Part shown: positions 1 through 11,213 of the stretch, piece after piece
Numbering within the stretch: the stretch's first letter is position 1
How the letters are laid out: every line of letters begins with the position of its first letter
Assembly (NCBI GenBank): GCA_028023455.1
Contig: JAQFVV010000349.1
Location: 715,501-779,500 of the forward strand
DNA from: Epiperipatus broadwayi
Lineage: Eukaryota > Onychophora > Udeonychophora > Euonychophora > Peripatidae
Reading direction: 5' to 3'
DNA: 64,000 nucleotides
Program-made: the position numbers and the translations under genes
Notes under the pieces: model-generated
Seen by the model: only the letters and a program-made list of their open reading frames with translations
Database searches by the model: none
What the model was told of the DNA's origin: nothing

Positions 1-121
1 TATTAATAATATTTATCCCTTAAAGCTTTGTATCGCTATACAAACAATATAGAATCTATGATTCAATACTATAATGGTATAGAATCTATGATTCAGAGCC
101 TCACTTGGCTGTGCCATATGT
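1..121. other. A+T-rich edge sequence, no gene seen
   Basis: Contains a short direct repeat (tatagaatctatgattca appears twice, near 49 and 79). Nothing coding is visible. It borders the long repeat that starts near 122. Confidence 0.4.
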
Positions 122-2870
122 AATGGAATGGACCATCTCAACGAGATAAGTTAAGGCAGTCGCATCTCACTATCGTCAGATTTAAGGTTTCATATAGGAT
201 GCCATGAATGATGTGATTTTATTTTGATATACAACTATATCTGTTCCAAATAAATAATTTATTATTAATAAATTATTATATCTAAACCACATCAAATCAA
301 TTTTCACCTTAATTGACCGAACTCAGGGAAGTTTAACAATTGACTCTCTTCAGGGGTTCCTATAAATATACGAGAGTAATAATAATAATAAATCTCACTA
401 ACTCTTTAAAATGGATTTCATGAAGTTAATATAATGATCAATAAAGATTATTATATTAAATGTTTGCTCTTATCTTATAAAATCAAATAAATAAATAAAA
501 TAAATTGAAGACTTCATTTAGGTTAATATAAAACATAATAATTATTTATTTAACAAATAAATAACTTAAACTTGATAATATATAAGAATTATTTATATAT
601 CTACTACCTTATATTAAAAATATAAATATATTCTATTTACCCACGGCAGATATATTTTTTAACTTATAACATTACATGATTTTATAACGTAGATAAAATA
701 TAAGTATCTAAATATTAAGACTGTTATATTAACACTATTATATAATAATTAGATTATACAAATAGTAATCCAATTATTTGTATATAATGTTTTCATTCGT
801 TAAAATGATTGTACATAATTTATGTTTATTAATATAAAAAAAATATATTTCATATCAATGTTAGTCATTTATCCACTTATCATACATAATGGTTATTAGA
901 CTATTTGGATTAGTACAAACAAAGTAGTGTCATGTCATAAAAAATAATAGTATGGGAATTAAAAAATAATTTAATTTCTTATTTCTAAGTTCACTCTATC
1001 TCTATATATTTTTATATGCCTTTCCCATGTTAATATTTCTTAACCTATATCTAAATTTTTATTAATTATAAATAAAAACAAAAATATTTTAAATTATTAA
1101 TTCTCTCTTCTTATTCATTTCTTTAGTGAAATGAATTCGATAATAAAGGAAATGAGATTAATGTTTCCCAATTATAATTTTTAAAAATTAAATGGTATTT
1201 ATAAAAGTTAATGCAATAGTCCTAGATGTTCCTAGAATTCATTAATGAAAATCTTTCAAAGATGCAATTCTTAATTCCTTAGTTGTTATGCATTGAAGAA
1301 GATAATATGAGATCTCAAGTTGATGTTTAGTTTCCTTTTGCATGTAGATAACATCTTCTTTTATATTCAATTCTTTTATTAACAATTATAATTCCATTTT
1401 GAAGATATAGCTTCTATATAATTTTAAAGGCATTTGGCAAAAGTTGTTATTCACCTATATATATTTGACTAGACAAGCACATTTTATATATCCTAGTACT
1501 CACTTTGCATTTTTCTTATAATGTAAAGTACATTAACCTTTAGAGCACTGATTATTTTATTGGCCGAATGAGGTAAAAGTCGAAACTTTTAATTGGTCAA
1601 TTGACAAAGTCAAGTGGCAATTCACAAACTCAAACATCAAAATATATTCATCTTTTAATATTATATTCACTTTAGTTTTGTTTGTAAAAAGTATATTAAT
1701 AATTTGTCAGGTTATGAAAATGAACTAACGCTTTTTCAAAAATAAATTGTTATTATATAATTATATAAATTTTCGCTAGCGGAAAATGTAAAATGAAATC
1801 TTACTCACCAATCAAAATGTTTTGCTAACGACATGATTTTCTTTGCCAATTTTAGTTGCAGAAAAAGCAAATTATTTTTGTTAAAAGTCTTAACTATTTT
1901 TCCAAAATAATTTTATTTTTAGCATATTTTATCAAAATAATTTATAATTCGTCAAAAAATACTGTTAAAATGGTCTAAAACATTCGTTTATCATTTTCGA
2001 AATAAAACAAAAACAGATCATAGCTCTTTACTTTTTGGCAGCCATTTTCTTTATTGTCAAAAATTTAATAGCCAATAAGATTTAAGAAGGGGCATTATTT
2101 TTTTCTTTGTTTGATGTATAAGGCCATTTTTATTGATTTTTTACTTGTAAAATAATTCAAGAGAGGGCAGCATCTTACAGAAGTTTTTTAAATCTTTAAA
2201 AAGAGCCCAAAATCGTAATCATAGTATGAAAAGTGACCGATTTAGAGTGATGTCAAGCCACTTCATTTTTAAATGAATCAGGCACACAAAGTGTTAATTT
2301 AATTTAGTTGAAGTTTTTATAAAAATGTTCTTTTTAAAATGATATTTACGGTTAGAACTCCATCTAGAACTATCTTTATAGAATATAAAAATATATTCAA
2401 ATTAAGTAATTTAGAAATTACTTTTCTTTAAGAATATTAGAAATTTCTTTTAATAAGTATTAAATTGTTCGAAATATAGATTTTATCCTATCCACTGTTC
2501 TTTTAAATCGAAGACAGTATAAGTCTTTGTGAGGATATAGCTGAAAAAATAGAATCTTTTTATTTTCTTAAAAAAAATCGATTTGTTTTTCTATATATAG
2601 TTGCATGAGCTTGCTGAAGCATATCATATTATATATTGTTACATTACAATTTGATATTAAATCATTAAGTTAATTTCATTCCCTTTAATTTGATAAACTG
2701 CATGTGAACTTAGAGGTCATCACTATGTCAATTGTCTTTTCTCAACAATGGTTTTTCATTTTAAAGAATGAAAAATACTAATTTACTAAATTACATATTT
2801 ATTTTTATAAATATAATAGGAATAAAAATATAATGTATACATATTGATTATATGTATATGTGAGTATATA
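122..2870 (+). repeat. Long non-coding interspersed repeat, copy 1
   Basis: This stretch matches 55100-57020 in the same orientation over nearly its whole length. Shared landmarks include a block near 136-230 (caacgagataagttaaggca), a block near 327-370 (ttcaggggttccta), and the ends near 2640-2870 (aaagaatgaaaaatactaa). Relative to the other copy it carries about 765 extra bases (roughly 1534-2298) in the middle. That is either an insertion here or a deletion there. No open frame, terminal repeat or polymerase domain is visible. It is therefore a non-autonomous repeat of unknown class. Both copies lie immediately upstream of hammerhead-ribozyme repeats. Confidence 0.75.
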
Positions 2871-2884
2871 TATACTCCTACAAT

Positions 2885-3068
2885 ATATATATATGGGTGT
2901 GTGGTAGATGATGATCTGGACCAACTGATGAGTGCTGGTTTAGTATGAAATACATATATTGGAGATCATTTATCTTTTTCAAATGTATATGGTCATGTGT
3001 ATCAGTTATAAAAGATGGAATGGATGACTAAAGGGATCTTGAAAATCTGGGTTCAAATTTCTTCTAAT
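2885..3068 (+). mobile_element. HHR family C element (SINE-like), copy C1
   Basis: Short element shared with 40340-40545 (minus), 46985-47160, 52250-52345 (minus, partial) and 61770-61925. It begins with a hammerhead motif and continues through a ~100-nt segment (landmark gtggtcatgtgtatcagtt-like). It ends with a gggttcaaatt motif that resembles a Pol III B box. The B-box match and small size suggest a SINE-like or retrozyme-like RNA-derived repeat. No target-site duplication was recognised. Confidence 0.7.
2908..2970 (+). ncRNA. Hammerhead ribozyme (type I), family C, intact core
   Basis: Core CTGATGA is at 2925-2931. Stem II follows (GTGCT / AGTAT around a TGGTTT loop), then GAAA at 2947-2950. 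Stem III is tiny (AUA/UAU), with predicted cleavage after A2958 (NUH = AUA). Stem I is bipartite: CCAA/UUGG next to the core, an asymmetric internal loop, then GATC/GATC. Every position required by the CUGANGA...GAAA consensus is present. Cleavage is predicted, not shown. Confidence 0.72.
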
Positions 3069-3069
3069 T

Positions 3070-3984
3070 AATTATCACAAGAATAACTTTACTCACAAAT
3101 AATTACATATATAAAAGCTCTTTTAATTTATGTATATATCATATATAGAAAATTATTTTGGGAAAGGAAAACTTCTATTTTGATTAAGCAATTGCAAAGA
3201 CCTCCTTTATAATATGGCTTGTATATACACTTAATATATATTTCTTAAATTTCAAAGACTATAAACCTAATATTCTCTTGTGTCAATTTTCCCTCAAATT
3301 TGGAAATTATATTTAAAATCACTCCAACAGACAAGCCATCATCTATAACAGGTTACTGGAAATCTCTCCTATGCTCATTTCTAATCATTGATAACTTAAA
3401 ATTTTTGTCCGCCTGAGAATAAATACCACTATTGGAATGTCTAATCTTTATTACAACTATTTATGAATAATAACATTGAGCAATCTATGCTAAATATAAA
3501 TAATAAGCAATTAATTTGTAACTTCAAATTCTGATCCCTTGAACCAAAATATTATTTTAATAAAATTTAAATTTACAATCAGTACCAACTTTATATTTTT
3601 ATAAATACAAAAGGTTCTGTGTAAATGTGGGCTTTGTCATAGAGACACAGAGACTCAAACACACTTATTTTTTATATGTCAATCTTTTGAAAACATACAC
3701 TCAGCAATTCCAGTCTATTCTAAAGTCTTAATAGTAACACACAATACATATTTCAAACATTTTCAAAAGGAGATTCCATGAAATTAGGGCTTCCATATTT
3801 TTCCTGTATGCAGTTTGGTGCAGGAGATGCATTTTTTTAAAAATATAAACATAATAGAAGAAACCCAAATACTTTCTGGATAATTTAGAGTGAGTTAGAG
3901 CAAAGTACAAAAAGCTTTCCACACAAAATATTTACTTTGATACCTGTTCATAATGTAACTGAGATCTAGCATGAGATCTCTAAT
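3070..3984. other. A+T-rich intergenic DNA, no gene seen
   Basis: Six-frame reading gives only short ORFs with no recognisable family. No repeat shared with the rest of the window was noticed. Confidence 0.4.
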
Positions 3985-4062
3985 TAAGCCAATAAACATC
4001 ACATGATTATTTTTTATGCTTGCATTGAGTGGCAATATGTATAGAGAATTTTGCCTCTTTTA
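3985..4062 (-). mobile_element. HHR family B 3'-end fragment
   Basis: On the minus strand this matches the last ~75 bases of the family B element: the gagtggcaatatgtatagag block, then the cataaaa...gatcatgtgatgttt tail. The hammerhead core is absent, so it is a truncated dead copy. Confidence 0.6.
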
Positions 4063-4594
4063 AGATCTCTAATTATAAGAAGCATGACTAATTACTTTTT
4101 ATTAATATAATATAAAATATATGATTATATTTAATTCCACATACCATTAAGTGTAAAATTCTTACAAGTCCTATTGCTAATATGTGTATGTGGAAAAAAA
4201 CTTATGTAACATTTGTTAGATAAAAACCTTTGAAACATAATATTTTTATTTTAATTATTTATTAAGCTAGTGCATTACATAATATTAACTATGGGGAATA
4301 GTTTATATATTTATAACATTTGTAAATACAAGCTAATATATTAAGTTAAGTCATGTGGCACCGGACTTGATTTTTTTTTGTCATTTTAATTTGCTATTAA
4401 GGCTTTGGTGATTTTATATTGCTAAAGCTATTAATATATGGTATATCTGAACTTACTTCAGTCCCATATGGCTATTTGAGTTAGATAGCTGGATTGGAAG
4501 ACATATGGATGTCTGACAATTTCACCTTTTCTATTCAATAATTATACATTAGATAAAGTGCTGGGCTTGTCCTGGTATTTTTAATCTAATGCTT

Positions 4595-4658
4595 GAATAT
4601 CCTGGCACCTCACTGATGATGCCAGAAGCAGAAACAGGTCTGGGGGTGAGGATATTCT
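4595..4658 (+). ncRNA. Hammerhead ribozyme (type I), family A, copy 1, intact core
   Basis: CTGATGA is at 4613-4619. Stem II is TGC-cagaa-GCA, GAAA at 4631-4634. Minimal stem III is AC-ag-GU and the site is GTC, with predicted cleavage after C4640. Stem I pairs CCTCA with TGGGG next to the core and AATATCC with GGATATT distally, leaving an internal loop suited to the loop-loop contact. All consensus core bases are present. Confidence 0.8.
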
Positions 4659-4966
4659 CAAAGCTTGTTAAGAGCTTATTTTGCGAGTTCTGTATATAAC
4701 ATTTGTCAATGCAAGTTAAGTCATGTGACATCTGACTTGGATTTTTTTCTGTCATTTTATTTTTTGCTATTAAGGCTTTGGCAATTTTATATTGCTAAAG
4801 CTATTAATATATGGTGTATCTGAACTTAGTTTAGTCCCATATGGCTATTTAAGTTAGATAGCTGGATTGGAAGACATATGGATATCTGACAATTTCAGAT
4901 TTTCTACTCAATAGTTATACATTAGATAAAGTTCTGGGCTTGTTTTGGTATTTTTAATCTAATATT

Positions 4967-5030
4967 GAATATCCTAGCACCTCACTGATGATGCCAGAAG
5001 CAGAAACAGGTCTGGGGTTGAGGATATTCT
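4967..5030 (+). ncRNA. Hammerhead ribozyme (type I), family A, copy 2, intact core
   Basis: CTGATGA is at 4985-4991, stem II TGC/GCA, GAAA at 5003-5006, site GTC with predicted cleavage after C5012. Stem I is gaatatcc/ggatattc plus CCTCA/TGGGG. It lies 372 bases downstream of the first copy, so two cuts would release one monomer. Confidence 0.8.
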
Positions 5031-5132
5031 CAAACTTGTTAAGAGCTTATTTTGCAAGCTCTATAAATAACATTTGTAAATACAAGCTTTATTAAATTAA
5101 GTCATGTGACATCTGACTTGATTTTTTTGTCA

Positions 5133-5904
5133 TATATATATATATATACTAGCTGTACCCATGTCTTTGCTCATATTAAAGAATAAAATAATATAACATA
5201 CCATGTAGTTGTTTCCATGATTTTTATATTTACATATTATTTAAATGAAATAATAATACATGAGTTAGCAACAGCATTATCACAAAAAAATTACATTTTT
5301 ATGATCAGTTATATTAATGAATAATCAATTTTTAGTATTTTAGTTTAAATATATTTTTCATGTGGTACATTAATTAGGATTACTTCAAATTTGCAAACTT
5401 TTGTTCATTTGCTTTACAAAGTGGTTTTTTCTTCTACATAACAAAGTTGAGTACTCTTTTGGTGAAGTTCACCATAATCAGCTTTAGGTTATGAAGAAGA
5501 AATCACTTTGTTATGCAAACAACATATACAAATTTGAATTACAATACAAAGAAAAAAAATCATATTAATTAATATTACTAATTATTATGTATACACTCTA
5601 ATATCCAATACATGCCAAAATAAAAAAATATGTAACAAAGGAGATTAATTACAAATAATAATCATTTGTAAATAATAGTTAGTTTCATAGAATTTATTCC
5701 TGGCATGCTATTTCGAAGTCATAATTAAATATGCATTTTTTAAAATAGTTTTTTTATTAAATTGTATTTTATTGATCGGAATCAAACATTTTTAAATTGA
5801 TAATTGTATATATTATTTATTTATCTGTGTTAATTAAATATCAAGAGATATAATTCCTGGCATTCTATTTGTAATGTACATATCTGGGTGCATTTTCAAT
5901 ATAT
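5133..5904. other. A+T-rich spacer, no gene seen
   Basis: Begins with a short (AT)n tract. No recognisable coding region, RNA gene or shared repeat. Confidence 0.4.
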
Positions 5905-5907
5905 ATA

Positions 5908-6066
5908 TATCACTAGATGGAGCTTTACCAATAGCTTCTACAAGCTTGAAACCAGCTGGTTTGGAGATGGAGACAATGAAAGAGATATTGAATTCTATCT
6001 CTCTCGGTGTTTATGTAAACAAAAGCTTGTTAGGAGCTATTGATAAAGCTCCATCTAGTGATCATA
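5908..6066. repeat. Small foldback element (~28-bp terminal inverted repeats)
   Basis: cactagatggagctttacc at the left end is the inverse of the agctccatctagtg end near 6050-6063, with an imperfect aatagct/agctatt continuation. The centre contains gcttgaaaccagctggtttggagatgg, which resembles the GAAA / stem III / stem I side of a hammerhead, but no CTGATGA core is present. It is either a MITE-like hairpin or a heavily decayed HHR repeat. The ORF across it is a coincidence of the inverted repeat. Confidence 0.6.
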
Positions 6067-7410
6067 AAATGCAAGCTAAAAGCAAGTTACAAAATTTATA
6101 ACTTGTTTTGTTTATCATATATATATATTGAATAGAACTATTCATTTTTTATTTAAATAATAAATATCATGTTGACATATGAGAGGGGAGATAAGATTGA
6201 ATTAATCTACAGAGTCATTTGATGATGTTTCTGTTCCTAGTTAAAATACTATAAACTTATGTGAGAGTTGTTGGTTTTCTTTATACAGTGACATAAATGC
6301 CTAACTATTTATTTATTTTTATGCTTCTGCATGTTTTGTTTAATAAACTTCATTAGAAAATATTATTGACAATGACAATAATAGTAATATGTGTGTCAAA
6401 GCAAGTGACCGGTATTCTCTCCAAGTTGCCTACCGTGCCATTTCTGAGTCAATGCATGCATTGTGTATATAGCATTACCCCAAAAATTATAAGATATTAG
6501 CATGTATTATATATATAAAAGATAATAAAAATATAATTTAAAGATTTTTTAAAATATTGTATTGGATAATTTTTAATATTGTTTAAAGTATATAATTTGT
6601 AAAGCACATGATAAAAGATTGTTAATTCATTATCCATACTGATATTATTTTTAAAAGTAAATAATTTATTGTGTTTGATAATTTTTAATATTGTTTACAA
6701 TAATTTATAAAGCACTGCATAAAAGTCAGCTTTTTTAAATTATTGTAAGTCAACACTTTTTTGAATATAAATAATGTGAGGTTTCCACTTGTGCTTATTT
6801 TTATTGATTTATTGTTTAAATTGAGCTAAGTATTATAAAGTAAAAATACATAGCATATATATATAAAGGATAGGTAGGTAATAGATGAATAAAAAAATGA
6901 AATATTATAGAAAAGTTACTTTTTTTTACTTATTGTAAGTTGACATTTTTTATAAATTAAATAATGGAAACCTACCTCTCACACTTATGTTTTTATTTCT
7001 TGTATTTAACCTATATATTTTTATCATATCTATAGTATGGCACAAGTGAGAAGGAATTATCACCTTCTAAATAGAATCACAATCTGACACTGTGTTAGTA
7101 AAATTGACACTGTGTTAGTTAAATTCATTGATCATTAAATGGCTACATTAGTATTTTAGTCAATTAATGGAGATTAATAATTTTAAATCAGGCAAATACC
7201 CCATGCCATTTTAAAATGTATTTTCTCACATTTTAATTAAATATATTTAAAACTTGCTTTATCATATGAGAATATACTTAAAGAGAAATGCTAAAAGTTT
7301 ATCAAATTCAATAGTTATTCTCTTTTTATCCCCATAGCATTTTAAAATTTACTTTTTCATATCATAAATACATTTAAACTGACACCCTTAAAAATGTATC
7401 AGTTTTATAG
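6067..7410. other. A+T-rich spacer, no gene seen
   Basis: Contains a few loosely repeated blocks (attgtaagttgacattttt-like near 6744 and 6938; the caaattcaatag-like block near 7301 and 7423). No gene or recognisable element. Confidence 0.35.
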
Positions 7411-7426
7411 TAAAAGTTTATCAAAT

Positions 7427-7908
7427 TCAATATTTATCTTTATACATCTGTGCTTTAGTCTTTTTAACATTTATCTTTAGTCCTACATTCCTACTTTCAT
7501 CTGATAACTCCTGCAACATTTCCTGTGGCTCTAAAGCATTATTTGCAAAAACAACTACATCATCTGCAAAATCTAAATGACTTAAATAATCTCCATTTAC
7601 TTTCACTCCTTTAGCTTCCCATTTTAATCCACAAAATACTTCTTGCAGCATTTCTGTAAAAATGTTTGGAGATATGGAGTCACCCTGTCTTACACCCTTT
7701 TCAATGATGATTTTCCTACTATCATTATGTAATCTAATTGTTGCTGTTGCATTTTTATAAATATTCTTTAAAATATGACAATATTCTGGATCTACACCTT
7801 GATGATCCAATGCTTTAATCACTGAAGAAATGTTTATAGAATCAAATGCCTTTTCATAGTCTACAAATCCTAAGCATAATGGCAACTCATAGTCATTTGT
7901 CCTTTCTC
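7427..7908 (-). pseudogene. RTE-like LINE reverse transcriptase domain, inverted segment
   Basis: On the minus strand the frame encodes a non-LTR reverse transcriptase core. It reads TNDYELPLCLGFVDYEKAFDSI (RT block with catalytic Asp), then GVRQGDSISPNIFTEML, then HLDFADDVVVF (the catalytic FADD box), then GLKINVKKTKAQMY. This is typical of the RTE group. The frame is open from about 7905 down to 7427; the first residue usually shown as Met is really an internal TTG codon, since homology continues upstream of it. The N-terminal endonuclease is missing. The downstream domain of the same protein lies immediately to the right on the opposite strand. Confidence 0.85.
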
Positions 7909-8545
7909 AAAATATGAAAATAAAGATTGATTATGATGAGTTAGAAGAAGTTAACAGTTACAAATACCTTGGTCAGATTATTAATACAGATGGTAATATA
8001 ATGGGTGAGATTAATCATAGAATTAAACTTGATTGGAGTGCTTTTGGTAGAAATAACTTGATACTAAAAGGAAATATGCCTATGTGTTTGAAAAGGAAGG
8101 TTTTTAATAAATGTGTTTTGCCAGTTCTTACTTATGGATCTGAGACTTGGACACTTAATAGAAGAGCAATACAGAGACTTCAGACCACTCAAAGAAGTAT
8201 GGAGAGATGCATGTTGGGAGTAACAAGAAGGGGTCAAAAACATAATGTACGGGTAAGAGAACAAACAGGTGTTACTGACCTCATTGAAAAAATTAAAAGA
8301 CTGAAGTGGAGTTGGGCTGGACATACTGTTAGAAGAGATGATAATAGATGGACAATTGAAATTTTAAACTTGATTCCAAGAGATTGTAAAAGACCCAGAA
8401 AGAGACCACATGTGAGATGGATGGATGAAATAAGAAAGTGTGCAGGGGTGATGTGGAGAAGAGAAGCTAAAGATAAGAAAAGATGGGGTGAACTTGGAGA
8501 GACCTTCATCCTGCAGTGGATTTATAATGGTTGATGATGATGATG
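7909..8545 (+). pseudogene. RTE-like LINE C-terminal domain and 3' end
   Basis: The 206-codon frame starts with IDYDELEEVNSYKYLGQ, the standard continuation of an RTE RT after the KTK motif. It goes on through YGSETWTLNRRAIQRLQTTQRSMERCMLGVTRRG, then the WAGHTVRR and RPHVRWMDEIRKCAG blocks found at RTE C-termini. It ends just before a (GAT)n tail at 8532-8551, the usual RTE-type 3' tail. Frame and tail are well preserved, so the insertion is fairly young. The RT domain is inverted next to it at 7427-7908, so no intact protein can be made. Confidence 0.88.
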
Positions 8546-8569
8546 ATGATGACAGCTGTGCTATTTTAA

Positions 8570-9560
8570 ATTTTACTTTAACAGGTGTTAAATATATATT
8601 TAAACTAAAATCCTAAAAGTTTATAAAATTTATTATTCTGACTGATCTAAACTGTCATTATTCAAATGAAAAATTAAATACATTGGTACAAATTCAATTT
8701 AATTATTTAAAGTATATTTGTAATAGTTATACAACATTAAGCTGTGCACATGTGCTTTGCAGATTTTAACATCGCGCTATATAAAATAATTGATTTATTT
8801 AAAGTATATTTATAAAATCAAATTTTATCTTGTTTTACCAAAATTATAGTTTTCATTTTAAAAATTTTCTAACTCTCTAATATTTTAATCAATGCTGTCC
8901 TCTTTTTGAATGTTTATGATATCATTTAAAAACAGTTACAATATAGATTATCCACACTTATTATATTGCAAATTACAATTTTTTTAGAACAAAGCAAAAA
9001 TTTATATGCTAGTAAAATTCTATCAAATTTCAGTAGTATTTCTCTTGCTGTATTCATGCCATTTTATATTTTACTATATTTAAACTGAAGTCCTAAAAGT
9101 TTATTAAATCCATTATTGTACTGATCTAAATTATCTTTATTCAAATGAAAAATTAAATACATGATACAAATACAATTTAATTAATTTAAAATATGTTTAT
9201 AAAATCCAATTTTATGCTTTACCTTGATGTGATGGGATGTGATGTACTGCAGCTTCTCCTTAAATGGAGTCAAGAATCTCTCAACAATTATGCCCAGAGA
9301 AACCTATTAGCCACTTTATTTTCCATTCCCCAGTCTAAGTTTTTTCATATTCTGCTCCATCCCATTTCTGCAACATAATCTTTATCAATGCTATGGCCTT
9401 TATATCTAAATCCCCTTTGTCTAACTCTGTATTCAGTACTGCCCTCTTTTGGGGGGTTTTATGGAGTCATTTAAAAAGTTATAATATAGATTTCCATGTA
9501 TTTTTATATTGAAAATTACAATTTTTTTTAAAACAAAGCATAAATTTATATGTTATTAAA
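8570..9560. repeat. Imperfect tandem duplication, period ~490-540 bp
   Basis: The block with aaactaaaatcctaaaag and attcaaatgaaaaattaaat at 8600-8690 recurs at 9080-9165. The tataatatagatt...attacaattttttt block at 8936-9010 recurs at 9476-9550. The two units differ by a different internal stretch (9190-9400), so they have diverged. No coding content. Confidence 0.6.
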
Positions 9561-11070
9561 ATTCTACTCAAAAAAAAAAAAGGAAAGAAAATCATGTCAG
9601 ATTCTTCAAGATTGCCATAATAGTTGTTAAGTAATAAAGTCACGAAGAAACTTTTACATTTATTTAGCAATATAAATAAAAGCTCTGTAATGAAATGGTA
9701 ATCCATTTACTTTGCATGTTCATTATTTGAATATGAATCTTTTTTAAGCAGATGACTCATGGTAAATCTAGTTAATCATTCAATATTAATTGATAAATGA
9801 ATATCTAACTATCTTTAGCTAGAGAATTTGATGAGGGTAAAAAAACTGTCAAGCCCATAACTTCTAGCAATTGGAAAGACTGATAATATCTTTTTAGTAG
9901 TTCTTCTAAGAATGTGTTTTGAAAATTTTGACAGTAAGAAAAATCTTAAATACTATAAAAAGTAATTTTTTTGTTTTAACATTAAAAATAAAATAAATCA
10001 AAAATTTATTATTTACTTTATTTAACAAATTTTTTTTTGCTGTTAAAATTTTCAACACATGCTAAATTGATATTCTTTAGTTAGACCTTTTTTTGGTATT
10101 TTTGGAATATTGCTTTATTTTTTTAAAGTATATTTACTTATATATAATTATGTTTAATGGCTTTTTTTTTGTAGCTTTTAGGACATTTAATCATTTCTAT
10201 TGTCTAATTATATTTTTTTTTTTTACTGTATGTTTACAACTTTAAATTGATTCAAAACATTTCTCATTATACCATCTAAATATTAATTCACTATGAATTG
10301 AAAGATTTCACAAATGTTGATTTCTAAATGAAGTGGTGGACTTAATTAGTGAAGAAATTACTAGCTTCACACTCTCAAATCAAAATGCTTTAGATTTGCC
10401 TATATAATTAGAAAATAGATTGAAGATAAGATAGCTGCTCTTATCTTTATAAAGTCGTAATCTTGTGTTAAGATTTGTAGAAGTCCCTCTCATGGTAAAA
10501 TTAAGCACACAAGGTGCATAGTGTTAAGGTTAAAGCCTTATATATGTATTTATGTACTTTATGTTTGTAAATTATTTTTTTGTCATTTAATTGTTGTGGT
10601 AATCTGCTCTGCAGTTCATTCTTTGTATTTCCTGTATAGTTTATATTCCTTAGCTTTTATAGCAGTCTTTGCATTTTATTTCATAAATTCTTATCTTATT
10701 TTCTCTATCTATATCTTTATTGAAATTTAATAAATTATTTTTATTAGGTTTTCTATTTTATTAAAATTTTTGTGTGTAATTTTTATTTAAATATTTGATG
10801 AATTTATTTATTAGTTGTTTATTTTTAATTACATATATATTTTTTTTATTTCTTATTAATATCATTACTTTATTTTTGTTTTATTAAAATATTTTTATTT
10901 GTGGATTTTTTTCATAACATGCTGAATAAAATTATTAATCATGATTTTTTTTAATGATATTTATTTCATTTTCTAATAATTGATTGCTGGAACATAAATT
11001 TATAATTCTGCTTAATCTATTTTTTTGTTTTTTTATGTATACTATCATGCCTGATACACAAAAGTATAAA
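9561..11070. other. A+T-rich spacer, no gene seen
   Basis: Several poly-T runs and T-rich ORFs (for example 10521-10730) but no recognisable domain, RNA gene or shared repeat. Confidence 0.35.
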
Positions 11071-11073
11071 CAC

Positions 11074-11118
11074 AATAATAATAATAACAAACAACAACAA
11101 TAATAATAATGATGATGG

Positions 11119-11213
<95 letters not shown>
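11074..11213. repeat. (AAT)n microsatellite
   Basis: An imperfect start (AAC/AAT/GAT mix), then an uninterrupted run of AAT triplets to 11213. The poly-Leu, poly-Tyr and poly-Ile frames over it are artefacts of the repeat. Confidence 0.95.

Larger units (their letters stand above)
4292..5132 (+). mobile_element. HHR family A retrozyme-like tandem dimer
   Basis: Two and a bit copies of a ~372-bp unit lie head to tail. Landmarks repeat at a spacing of 372-373: the ctattaaggctttgg block near 4394 and 4767, the ctgatgatgccagaagcag block at 4613 and 4985, and the aagtcatgtg block near 4350, 4718 and 5099. Each junction holds a hammerhead ribozyme, so one full monomer runs from one cleavage site to the next (about 4641-5012), with partial units on either side. 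Short tandem units delimited by type I HHRs are what has been described for metazoan retrozymes. There is no coding capacity. No target-site duplication was recognised. Confidence 0.72.

Noticed and set aside
8064-8509. Minus-strand ORFs over the RTE C-terminus
   Set aside because: Shadows of the plus-strand RTE frame, which has clear family homology.
10521-10900. T-rich hydrophobic ORFs as a further numt
   Set aside because: No mitochondrial protein signature could be aligned; the hydrophobicity simply follows from T-rich codons.
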